From Zopfochytrium polystomum (lineage: Eukaryota > Chytridiomycota > Chytridiomycetes > Chytridiales > Chytridiaceae): DNA of 64,000 nucleotides. How positions within the stretch are numbered: the first letter of the stretch is position 1; each line of letters begins with the position of its first letter. The notes under the pieces are model-generated. The model was not told where the DNA came from. It did not search any database and saw nothing but the letters and a program-made list of their open reading frames with translations. This document shows, piece by piece, positions 26,374 to 41,448 of the stretch. Both the position numbers and the translations under genes were made by a program. The stretch covers positions 313,001 through 377,000 of the forward strand of contig JAIVFJ010000032.1 in the NCBI GenBank assembly GCA_025765615.1, in the 5' to 3' direction.

Positions 26374-26806
26374 GGAAGGAGTAGGCCTCTCTTTTGTTTT
26401 TCTTTTTTTTTCTTTTTTTTTTTTTCTTTCTTTCTTTTTTTTTTTTGGCTTGTCTTCAATTCTTCTTTCCTTTTGACGTTTTTGAAGTGTCTGTGTCTGC
26501 CTCTATCTCCTTCTTCTCTCTCTCTTTGAAATCCAGAACCCCCCTTCTGACCCTCCCTCGGCAAATAATAATAATAAACTACATGCTGACGTCAACGGCG
26601 CACGAGATAAGGCGCCGTATTGAGTGCAGCGAGTTCAACTTACTTCACACGACGGGAGGGGGGTTCAAATAGCTGCCTCCCACACGTAACCCTCGTGCAG
26701 TCGGCGTCCCCAAAGAGCTGCGTTGATTGCGTATCGTGCGTGTGGTTGTGCGCTGCGATCGATCTTTGAGACCTTCGCTTGGACCAAAGCGATATGCGTG
26801 GCTGAT

Positions 26807-26841
<35 letters not shown>

Positions 26842-27079
26842 GGCTTCGTAACATTCCAACGCACCGGCTGGCTTCGCAATGGACAATGGCAGACCTTTTT
26901 TTGGTGTTGGAATACGCCGAAGAGAGCCCGGGGTCAAAGGGGTCGCCGTGAACTGGCTGCGGCTGTGGGCTTCGTTGCCGGCTTTGCAGATGGAGGGAGA
27001 GCCCTTGGGCTCGGATGGATCAAACGGTATCCGAGTCTCAACGTCAAAAACAGGCTGGATTCAAGCAAAGCAAGAAAGA
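26374..27079. other. Divergent spacer with T-rich and (GT)n tracts
   Basis: Holds the leader of the CoA carrier (T-rich on the plus strand at 26396-26450) and the upstream region of the next plus-strand gene. A (GT)n run at 26812-26838 is followed by CAG and could be a 3' splice site of an untranslated leader intron. No separate gene was recognised. Confidence 0.5.
26812..26838. repeat. (GT)n microsatellite
   Basis: About 13 GT units directly followed by GCAG. It lies upstream of the membrane-protein start codon at 27080. Confidence 0.9.
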
Positions 27080-28072
27080 ATGTCAACCACCAGCGTTGCT
27101 GCCCAGCAGCAATCGCCAGTCGATCCGCGAAGCGTCCCTGCAAGGGCACCAACGATGACCACGAGCAGCAAGCCGGCCATTGCAACGTCCCTGCTACTCA
27201 TGGCCGGTGTCGTCGTGCTGGCGGGAGCATCGCTGTACGAAGAGTTCCTTCAGCGCGGGGACGGCGACGACGGCGGTGCTGAACCAGGCGATCCGCCCGC
27301 GCCACACGTGCCCTTCCCCAAGTACGTGTGGAGCCGGCTCGTGGACATCTTGACGTACAAGTGGAGCACGCTCGACATTGTCATCAACTACGCGCTCATC
27401 GCCGTCACCATGGCGCTGCTTTTGCTCTCGTTTTACCACCCTCGCGGACCGCACAGTCAAGGAGCAAAGCGGCGACGCCGTCAACTTCTCCTCCTCCAAG
27501 AGACCAGCACCCTACTAACAGCGAGCGAGCAAGAGACTGAACCCTTGCTCCGCTCTTCGTCCTCCTCATCCGAGTCGCCGTCGCAGTCGGCAAATATCAC
27601 AACTGCCGCGACGCGTGCCAGTGGGCAAGCGGGCAGTCCTACCCCAGCGGTCGCCTATTTTTTGCTGGCATCGACCGTGTTTCTGTGGGCGTTCCAGGTT
27701 ATTCTCTGTTTCGGCGTCGAGTGCTACGGCGTGTCTATCGTGTGGTCTGCCATGTGGGGCATGTGCGCGGTTGGTTGGGGCTCGTACTTTTACCAGTCGT
27801 GGGCCTCTTTGTCGTCCAACAAGGCCTCTGGGTCCGCAGCCTCGTCATCATCAGTTTCTGCTTCGGTTGCTCCGCAGCAGCAGCAGCACCACGACGCGGC
27901 GGGCTATTTGGCTGGCTGGCGGTGGACGGCGTGCTTTGTGGTTGTAGTGAGCGCGGCGGTCGTTGGGGCGTGGGTGTACTACGCCGTGGTGGACGAGTTC
28001 TTGACGACGGTTGCTCACCTTTTGGCGTTTTGGCTTGGCCGGGTGCTGATGGCGGCGGGTGGCCACGTTTGA
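27080..28072 (+). CDS. Unidentified multi-pass membrane protein
   Basis: Single open frame of 330 residues from the ATG at 27080, which has A at position -3; an in-frame ATG at 26879 is possible but has a less plausible N-terminus. I do not recognise the family. Hydrophobic segments are visible at about residues 35-60 (ATSLLLMAGVVVLAGASLY), 95-120 (IVINYALIAVTMALLLLSF), 190-245 (two spans around VFLWAFQVILCFGVECYG and WGMCAVGWGSYFYQSW) and 285-330 (one or two spans), so five or six membrane passes are likely. A basic patch KRRRRQ and a Ser-rich loop separate the second and third. It lies 690 bp upstream of, and on the same strand as, the INSIG homologue; any functional link is speculation. 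Confidence 0.65.
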   Translation: MSTTSVAAQQQSPVDPRSVPARAPTMTTSSKPAIATSLLLMAGVVVLAGASLYEEFLQRGDGDDGGAEPGDPPAPHVPFPKYVWSRLVDILTYKWSTLDIVINYALIAVTMALLLLSFYHPRGPHSQGAKRRRRQLLLLQETSTLLTASEQETEPLLRSSSSSSESPSQSANITTAATRASGQAGSPTPAVAYFLLASTVFLWAFQVILCFGVECYGVSIVWSAMWGMCAVGWGSYFYQSWASLSSNKASGSAASSSSVSASVAPQQQQHHDAAGYLAGWRWTACFVVVVSAAVVGAWVYYAVVDEFLTTVAHLLAFWLGRVLMAAGGHV

Positions 28073-28419
28073 TGGATGGATGGATGGGCCCGTCCCGAGT
28101 TTTGGCCTCGTCGTTCGTCGGATCCGGATCGTGTGGGGGTATGTGGTTCGGGGTCTTGAATTGGTTCGGACTCGGACTCGATTGTATTTGTGTTTTCGGG
28201 GGGTATGTGTGCCGTAGTATTGCTGTTTCCCTTGACAGTGGTCAAAGTCAAATCATAAATAAAACAGGAGAAGGCCGAATGATCCCCTTTTTAATTTCGA
28301 TATCTGAAATGAGAAAAGTTTTTGGGGGACGGACAGCCTTCATCGGGGGGGGGGGCGACGATTGCAACCGTCACCAGACGACACTTTGTTCGGGAGCAGC
28401 AATTTAAGTGCAATTGGAT

Positions 28420-28420
<1 letters not shown>

Positions 28421-28451
<31 letters not shown>

Positions 28452-28452
28452 G
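28421..28452. repeat. (GTT)n trinucleotide repeat
   Basis: About ten perfect TTG/GTT units in the intergenic region upstream of the INSIG homologue. Confidence 0.9.
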
Positions 28453-28585
28453 CTGGGTTGGTTGGTTGCGTGATTTTCACATGCCAGCCGGGTGGAAAAA
28501 GAGAGAGAGAGAGAGCGGAGGAGGGGGCGAAGGGCAAGGGACAGACTGACAGGCAAAGCATTCTCATGTTCTGCTTCGAAATTGT

Positions 28586-28587
<2 letters not shown>

Positions 28588-28631
<44 letters not shown>

Positions 28632-28632
28632 G
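28588..28632. repeat. (GA)n microsatellite
   Basis: About 22 GA units with one GC interruption, 130-175 bp upstream of the INSIG start codon. Confidence 0.9.
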
Positions 28633-28705
28633 CAACACAAAAAAAGCACAGTACGCTCTGTCTGTCCGTCTGTCCCTCCTGCCACTGTAAACGCTCACAC
28701 AAAAA

Positions 28706-28744
28706 CACACCCACACTCACACACACACACACACACACACACAC
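28706..28744. repeat. (CA)n microsatellite
   Basis: CACACT/CACA repeat ending roughly 18 bp upstream of the INSIG start codon, so probably in its 5' untranslated leader. Confidence 0.9.
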
Positions 28745-28761
28745 TCCCACTCGCCCAGGCC

Positions 28762-30348
28762 ATGACGACAGTGCCCGCGTCGTCGGCGTCGTCGGCGTCG
28801 TCTTCGTCGTCCAGGTCGCACTCGCCCTTCCCCCCGACCACCACCACCACCAGACCTGGCAATCGTGCGATCAACCGTTACTCGACCACAAACTCGGCCG
28901 AAGGGCTTGCCGGCGCGAAAAGCGGCGATCTGGACTCGGACGGCGGTGGGGACGCCGTCCTGCGTGGTGCTGTCGGCGGCGACTCGGATGTCGATGGCGG
29001 CGACGACGTGGACGATGACCGCTTCGCCACCGGTGTTGGCGCCGGCGTGCGCGGCGTCTCCGCCAGCTTGGCGCGCAAGGCTACCGGTCTAGATGACTCT
29101 CCCACTCGCTCTCGGGAACGCTTGTGGACGGACGGTTCGAGGGAACTTACTGACTGTGTCGACGACGATTCTGCCCAAGCCGATTTGTCCACAGCTTCCT
29201 CCTTCACTACAACTGCCCCAATGGTCAGGTCTGCAGCAAGCTCAACAGCCTCCGCAGCACGGACCTTGTCCCCTTCTCGTCCTCCGAGCTCGCCTCCACG
29301 AAGAGCGACCCCATCCAGAAAAGCGCAACGGTCCTCGCCTGTTCAGTCGTCGATACCCGACCCATCGATATCGTCGAAAGGCCCCAAGCCCCCAATCTAC
29401 CCCGCTTTCAAATCAATGCCACCTCAGTCCTCGTCCTCGCGTGCTTTTTTCTCGATACCCTCGTCCCAACCGGCAGCCTTTACTTCAACGTTGAATTCTT
29501 CGTCCTCCACCCTGCCCCATCTCCGGTCACGTCACACCCACCACCTCTCATCCGCGCCGGCCGACGGGCTGCCACCCCCACAGTCACAAGACCCAACGGA
29601 GCGCCCACGGCCGCCACCTCTGTCGGATCCACTCTTCATCCTCCATTATGTTCCGCGTGCGCTCCTCCTCTTCGCGCTGGGATTCCTATTCGCCGTTATT
29701 ATTGATCACCTCCAAAAGGAACACAATATCACACGGTACCCCCCGAATATCCCGAAACTGTTCTCCTCTGCATCGTGGATGCCTCTGTGTTGCGGGTTCG
29801 CTGGTTGTCTGGTCGGCACTCTGTATCCATATCTGGACACCTTTTTTCTGCAACGACCGCAGCGGCTTCGGAGGGAATGGAGCAGTGTGATAAGGTTTGC
29901 TCGAATATTCCGTACCATTGAAAAAGTACGTCATTGCTGACTTGGCCACAGATGTTGCGGTGGATTTATCGGCGTCAACTATGCGGCCTCAAAACTGCCA
30001 TGGACAAGCAGCGTCCAAGTCTCTCTTACGCTCGCGCTTCTGGCTGTTGGACTCTGGTTTCTGTTTGACCGCACCTGGCATGGCTTTGTGATATCGGCGG
30101 TGTTTGCCACGGTTGGGACCTGGATCGGCTTTCTCCTCGTGAGCAACGGCGCGTACCGGTGGACGCAAGCGGACTTTTTCGGCATGCGGTCGTGGCTGCC
30201 GTGCATTCTCTATTCTTCGTGCGTGTGCTTTGGGTCGATTGGGCGGCAGCTGGCGGTCTTTCCCGACACGGCCACCGCTCTGGAGCAAAATCACCGCGTC
30301 CGGCACGTTCAGCCTATTCCCTCAACAATGCTGAAGAAGGACCAGTGA
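28762..30348 (+). CDS. INSIG-domain protein, two exons
   Basis: Predicted endoplasmic-reticulum membrane protein of the INSIG family, which controls sterol synthesis by binding HMG-CoA reductase and, in some lineages, SREBP/SCAP. Exons 28762-29894 and 29952-30348 join in phase by a 57-nt GT-AG intron; 509 residues. The first ~280 residues are Ser/Pro/Asp-rich and probably disordered. The membrane domain follows: ALLLFALGFLFAVIIDHLQ; ASWMPLCCGFAGCLVGTLYP followed by YLD (animal family WWVPPCCGTAAAVIGLLYP followed by CID); REWSSVIRCCGGFIGVNYAA; LTLALLAVGLWFLFDRTWHG; and RSWLPCILYSSCVCFGSIGR followed by QLA. These are the diagnostic INSIG blocks. The intron lies inside the CCGGFIGVN block, which supports the join. 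The N-terminus is longer than in animals. Whether it regulates HMG-CoA reductase here is inference. Confidence 0.93.
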
Positions 30349-30383
30349 GCCACATCTTGCCCAGCCTTTCCCTCTCGTTCTCT

Positions 30384-30428
<45 letters not shown>

Positions 30429-31200
30429 CATTTTTTTTTTTCTTCTCTTGTTCTCGCTTTTGCAAGTTGGGGGTGGTAAGAGTTTACCCTGAGTTGGTAT
30501 GTGGAGGGATTTCTTTGTTCCTTTTGCACCCGTTTTACTTTTGTTTGCGTTATAACTCTTACTTTCATTCATTCTTTCTTTCTTTTTTTTTCTTCTCTCT
30601 TTGCGCGGTGCGTTCGCGTGTTGTGGGTTGCTACCAAAAATCGCGGCCGAAGCGGCCAGCTCACACTCCCCTCATTTTTCGTCGATATTTAACAAAAAGA
30701 TGTAGCTTCTCGGTGTGTGTGTGTGTGTGTGCGTGAGCTTCTGTTGACTGTTCCGACCAGCCTTTGCGCGTCTACGAGCGCCGAGGCCTCAACGTCGAGA
30801 GAGCGAGAGTGAGAACAGCAGTAGAGCGTTTATACAGAGCGTTTCTTTGCTTTTTTTTTTTTTTTCTTTCTTCGTTTTTGCTATTGCTTTTGCCTCCTTC
30901 GCTGCCGATGTGCTTCAGCCTGCTGTCCCACGGGACCGCCTTCAATTATTGCATGTTGACTTTGAGAGTATATTATCAAAAGTGAAGCCATAGGTGCCAA
31001 GAAGTGTATGCTTTGGAAGTAGTTTCACGTTTCCGCTCCTCGCCCGAGTGTGGACCTCCGTAGTCCTGAGCAGGCCTTTATTACCTGTACATATGAATGG
31101 AACACATCCTCTGACCTCCAAAAAAGGATCTCTCTCCTCTGCCAGAACAAACCCGTCCGATAGAAGAGCGTTGCCGATTTTTTCCTGGACACAGACAACG
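30349..31200. other. Intergenic spacer upstream of the HLTF-like gene
   Basis: Contains a (CT)n run, T-rich tracts, a short GT run near 30715 and the presumed promoter of the next gene. No conserved coding sequence is visible. Confidence 0.6.
30388..30421. repeat. (CT)n microsatellite
   Basis: About 17 CT units some 40 bp downstream of the INSIG stop codon, probably in its 3' untranslated region. Confidence 0.9.
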
Positions 31201-36515
<5,315 letters not shown>

Positions 36516-36543
36516 CGGCGGGTGGGGTGAAGTCTCCTCTTTT

Positions 36544-36575
<32 letters not shown>

Positions 36576-36833
36576 CTGGTGGGAAGTGTGGGGGGGAATG
36601 TGAATGTGTGTTTCCTTACTTGTGGTTTTTTCCTGTCTCTTTTTTTCTTACGCGTTCGCGTGGTTCGCACACACTGTATGTTTCCGCCTGCGAAGTGCAA
36701 ATGCGACAGTTCGTTTTGTGGCGACCAATCTATTTCTGCCTTCTGTCCCGTTTGCCTCCCGCGTGACCAAAAAATGCCCGTCAACAACACATAACAAAAT
36801 GAAATAATTTTTAAAAAAAAAAAAAAACGCTCG
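36516..36833. other. Convergent 3' spacer (HLTF-like / ABCG)
   Basis: Both neighbours end here, so it holds two 3' untranslated regions. It contains a T run of about 27 at 36548-36574 and an A run near 36814-36827. No gene is visible. Confidence 0.65.
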
Positions 36834-37601
36834 TCAAGCCGCCGCCGCCGCGACCGGCTTCGGCACGACGGCCTTGCCCTTCATGAGCACGATGCGGAGC
36901 AGCGACAGGAACGCGACGACGAGGAGGCCGGCGGTCAGCGCGATCAGGACAAACACGCAGTTGGCGATCGGCAGGTTGTCGTCCATGCCCAGCTGCGTGA
37001 TGCACGTGCTGCCGTCGTCGAGCACCGACGCGTTGACCGACCCGAAGCAGGTGATGCGGAGCCCAGTGTACTCGTTCTTGGCAAGGCCCTCGAAGGCGTC
37101 TTGTTGGTTGGTGTGTCGATGGTTGGGTGGGGTTTTTTTGTTTGCATTGCGTTTGGTGGCGCGATGGCGGGTTGCGAGAGGGACGCAGGGCGGTGCAAAA
37201 AGGTTAGCCATTACGGAGTTGCGCGAAGTTACTAAATTAGGGACTTACATTTCATGGGGCTGCGGGAGCAGAAGAAAGGACACGTCAGTGCTTTGGCAGA
37301 GCGAGGAAAGATAAAAAATAAAAAAATTAAAGTGCCGGCAGCTTTTCCCCCTTGCCTAATGTATTTGATCCCTGCAAAGATTAGAGAGAGAGAGCGAGCG
37401 AAGGAGAAGTGCAGTGGGTGGTGAGAGTTTATTGATCAATCGTTATTGAAGGGGGAAGAAGAATCGGGGTCAGTTTTTGCTGTAAGCAGAAAAGAAAGGA
37501 AAACAAGAAGCAACACACAAAATGTGAAAATACCCACAGTCAAAGTAGGCGGGGATGCCGCCGTTGTTGATGAAGAGGCCGCTGAAAAGCTGACGTGGTG
37601 T

Positions 37602-37638
<37 letters not shown>

Positions 37639-40600
37639 AAGAAGAATGAGAAGGCAAAAGCGGCTTGTTTGCTCACCATCAGGGGGAGAAGGATGAGGGG
37701 TGCCAGGCCCAAGGCCGTCTCCAGACTCGACGTCGATGAGGCAATCGCAATTCCGAGCGCAAAGCCACAGCACGAACTGCATTAGATGGATGGGGGGCAG
37801 CAACGTTTGAGGGTGACCGTGGTTTCGTTTCTCGAGAAATGGGAGTGGCGCTCACCACAGCATGCAGAATACAACAAAGAGAAAGTACTGGAAACGTGCA
37901 CAGTTTTAGAACGGAAAAGCCTGTGTCTGTCCTTAAATAAATATCTCACTTCACCTTCTCAGCCTTGTTCTGCAGCCCAACCATCCAGTAACTGCGAAAT
38001 CAAACGTCAGGAGGTGAGGCGCACACTTCCAGCACTTACACTATTGTCGAAGATATCCACGGAAAAATCAAGTTGAACGGAAGCTCTACAATGACTTTTG
38101 ACAGGAAATACGCAATCAGGCCGTAGTATCCTAGTCAACGTTGGTTTGTTTTGATTGGAGGACAGAGAGTTGGTGGGTTACTTGAGAAAAACGGAAACAA
38201 TTTGGTTTGTTTTTCTTTTGCGTCTCGAGTTTTGGTGGGGGGGATCAACCTGCTCCAAACTCCCGTGAAAACACATGCTTCTCCGTTCCGAAAATGGAAA
38301 GCACGCCCATCGTTGCAGGCATCACGCTGTTGACCTACGGAACAAAAGCGCACCAAAAAACGCAAAAAGGTAGACCCACATTACAATGGTGCATATTTCG
38401 TTAGTCGAGGCTTTACTCCGTCCTATCCTCACCGTAATAAAGAACAGCATCCCGTTCCGCGTCTGCGACCCCGCGGCGGACAAGTCGCTGCCGATGTTGA
38501 GGTAAATGATGCCGATTATCAGCGACATAAAGACGGTCTGTGCGGCGCGCGCCTTGACGATCAGCGGGTTGCGCATCGCATTCTTCCACGCCCGCGCCGC
38601 GAGGTAGCGGAACTCGACTGCGAAGCCGGCGCTCCGCTTAAGAGACGTCGTTTGGATGCCGTGCTGCTCCTGCTGCTGAGCGTTGCCGCCGCCGCCTCCG
38701 CCGGCTCGGCGTTGTTTGGTCATTTGCGCTTCGTACGCGGTGCAGGCCGCCGACCGCGGCCACGCGTCGAGAAGCTCTTGGATGCGCGCGGCGTTTGTTT
38801 GGTTCGGCTTGGCGACCGACGGGTCGGGTTTGAAGTTTTCCTCGTTGTTGAGGACGGACATGAACAGAACTGTTTTGTGTTGGCTTGCTTGTTAGCTTTT
38901 GGCACAGAGGGAAGCAGCTGGACTCTCACAGTCGGCCGGGTTGGTGAAATCGGGGCACTTGTACCCGTACTGGGCAAAGTAGTCGATGGCCTCTACGGCA
39001 GCACCGGCATAGATGATGCGCCCGTCGGCCATCAGCACGAGATCATCAAAGAGCTCGCTGGGTGGATGGAAATGGGGAAATGTGGGTAGGTTGGGAGGCG
39101 GCAGCAGCAGTGGTCAAATGTTGCTAATCTGGTTGGAAACTCACAATACTTCGGACGACGGTTGGTGGATTGTTGCAATGACTGTCCTGCCCGTAGCCGC
39201 TACGTTCTTGAGCGTGTTCACCACTGGAATGACGGGCGTCGGGTGAGACGAATACACCAACGCTCAACGGCGAGGGGGAGCTTCCTTGTTTTTCTTGTTA
39301 TCCTTGCAACTCACCAGAGTAGGCCGTGAATGTGTCCAAACCGGAAGTGGGTTCGTCCAAAAACAGCACCTAGCAGTCAAATGGTTGTCGACTTTGGTTA
39401 ACTTTTTCTCTTTCCCATATACTACTCTCGATAATCAAACGTAATCTCACGCTGGGCTCCGTGATCATCTCCATGGCCATCGCAGTTCGCTTTCGCTCGC
39501 CGCCGGAAACGCCTTTTGTCTGCGAGTCGCCGATGATAGTTGCGGATGCCTTTTCGATACCTAGCAGCTTGATGATCTTGTCGACGCGAGCCTCCTTTTC
39601 TTCGGCTGACACTTCCTTTGGCAGACGCAGGGTCGCAGACATGGTGATTGCTTCGCGAACGGTCATGGTTGCGAGGATAACGCTGGTTTTTCGGTTTAGA
39701 AGGGCGCGAGCGAGGGAGTGATTAGAGATTGTGAAAAGGGTAATTGTAAAAGAAGAAGAGGGAGGTAGAAGCGGAGGAGCAAGCAAAGGCGTAAGTAAGA
39801 GCCAAGCAACAGCAACAAGGGCGAAACAGCAGCGCTCGCTACTAACTCGTCCTGGAACACGAATCCTGATATTTTCTTGATCCTGTCGCCGACGTCCTCC
39901 TGGTTGACCAGGATCCTCCCTGTCAGCTCGCCGCCCTTTGCTTCTCCGGCCAGAACCTGCAGCAGAGAAGTCTTGCCTGAATGAAGAATCGGTTCGTTTT
40001 GTGAGTGCGCGAGTTTTCGTGTTTGAATGGGTGGAACGGGGAACGAGAGTTGCTGGGATGAACAGGGTCGTCACGCACCAGCGCCCGACGCTCCCATCAC
40101 GGCGGTGAGCCTGCCCGGCCTGAAAATCTGCGGCGACAGAGAGAAATGGCGGGGTTTTGTTTGTTGAGACGGACGCTTTGCACGCTGCGGCCGGCGACAA
40201 AGACCACGTCACACACACACGCACACACACACACACAAACACTCCCTCCCTCCCTCCCTCCCTCCCTCTCTCTCTCTCTCCTTCCTCACCCCCGACACGC
40301 CCTTCAAAATCGCCTTGTCCTTGTACTTTTTCCGCATCGCCGCGATCCCTCCCCCTCCCTGCGCGCCGTCCTTGTCGACGACGCGCACCGCGTACGACAG
40401 CGCCTCAAACTCGACCGTCATGCGGTCCTCGTCCTTGACGCAGTTGGCCTGCAGCACCAGGCTGGACGCCACGCGGTCGACCTCGCGACGCGGGATCGTC
40501 AGCTGCGTCGCTGGCGGCGACGGGGCTTCGTTGCTGTTCAGGCCGCCGCCGCCGCCGCCGTCCGGCGTCGTCGCCGTCGCGGCAGAAGTGGGCGACGATG

Positions 40601-40661
40601 ACGACGAGCTGGGAGCGGGAGGCGGTGGTGGTGACGGTAGTGGTGCGTCGGCGTCGGCCAT
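36834..40661 (-). CDS. ABCG-type half ABC transporter, 17 exons
   Basis: Predicted membrane exporter of the ABCG/WHITE class, with nucleotide-binding domain before membrane domain; substrate unknown, commonly lipids or xenobiotics. Exons: 40290-40661, 40079-40127, 39847-39976, 39451-39682, 39315-39369, 39145-39223, 38930-39057, 38433-38869, 38250-38334, 38040-38130, 37955-37991, 37856-37887, 37677-37776, 37538-37589, 37356-37371, 37249-37259, 36834-37099; all in phase, 723 residues. Walker A GASGAGKT spans 136-143. The signature is VSGGERKR, Walker B VLFLDEP (262-268) and the H-loop TIHQPSSEVF. The membrane domain (about 430-720) has FRYLAARAWKNAMRNPLIV, NPADFLF before it, and LFSGLFINNGGIPAYFDWIK continuing YISPMKYAFEGL. 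Half-transporters act as dimers. Two microexons (16 and 11 nt) flank a GC-AG intron. The start at 40661 follows a (TG)n leader. Confidence 0.93.
37600..37637. repeat. (TG)n microsatellite in an ABCG intron
   Basis: About 17 TG units in the intron between 37589 and 37677, close to its 3' splice site on the coding strand, where it reads CA. Confidence 0.9.
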
Positions 40662-40694
40662 CTGGGGTAGTGTTGTACTGCGTGTGTGTACTGC

Positions 40695-40751
<57 letters not shown>

Positions 40752-41448
40752 CGCGCTTGTGTTTACAATGTTACCGCCCTGTTGTGGCTCTGCCGCTGTT
40801 GTTTTTTTTTTTTTTTTTTTTTTTTTTTGTTTATCGATAGAAGCTAGAATTGTCGGCTTTTGTCCCTTCCTCCGATTGACGACTGGTGTGCGCATGGCAC
40901 CGACACCTCCGCCAAACGCTTCGGTTACACACACAATGCAAAAACCGACCTTGCTTGCAATTCTGAGGCAGTCGAAGCTGCTCTGAACTGCCGGTAGGCG
41001 CAAAGAAATGGAAAAAACTCCCATTCTACAACCCGCATCCGCATTGAAAACGCTGAAATGTCCCTTCCGGACCAAACAAAAACCCCGCAATATGTCCATT
41101 CGAAAACCCCTTGCAAAGAAAGACAGGGGGGAGGGGAGGAAAGGGAGGGAAAGGAGCCCCAGCATAAAGACGAATCCGAGTAAAGAGTAAAAAGAAAAGC
41201 AAGAATAAAAGGAGATTGCTAGTTTTGGAGAAAACTTGGGAGTAAGAGAGGTTTTTGGTTTTGTTCTTTAAAAAGAGGGAGGGGTGGAAGGACGTAATAA
41301 AGGCATCTTGCCCTCGGGGGCGGAGAGGCGTTTGGGGGGTGTCTTGGATTCGCAGTAGTGGATTACTTGAGCGGGGATCGGCTGGGAGAGGGGTGAGGGA
41401 CGATGAGGGAGGATGAGGGCTGTTTCGGAGACAGCGCCACGGTCTCCT
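40662..41448. other. Spacer between the PH-domain gene and ABCG
   Basis: On the minus strand this is the PH gene's 3' untranslated region and the ABCG promoter/leader. It contains a long (TG)n run and a T run at 40801-40828. No gene was recognised. Confidence 0.6.
40698..40750. repeat. (TG)n microsatellite
   Basis: About 26 TG units starting roughly 40 bp upstream of the ABCG start codon; the coding strand reads CA. Confidence 0.95.

Larger units (their letters stand above)
28073..28761. other. Repeat-rich leader region of the INSIG gene
   Basis: Contains in order an AATAAA-like motif near 28256 (possible poly-A signal of the upstream gene), a G run near 28345, a (GTT)n run, a (GA)n run and a (CA)n run that ends about 18 bp before the INSIG start codon. 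Open frames through it are translated repeats. Confidence 0.6.
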
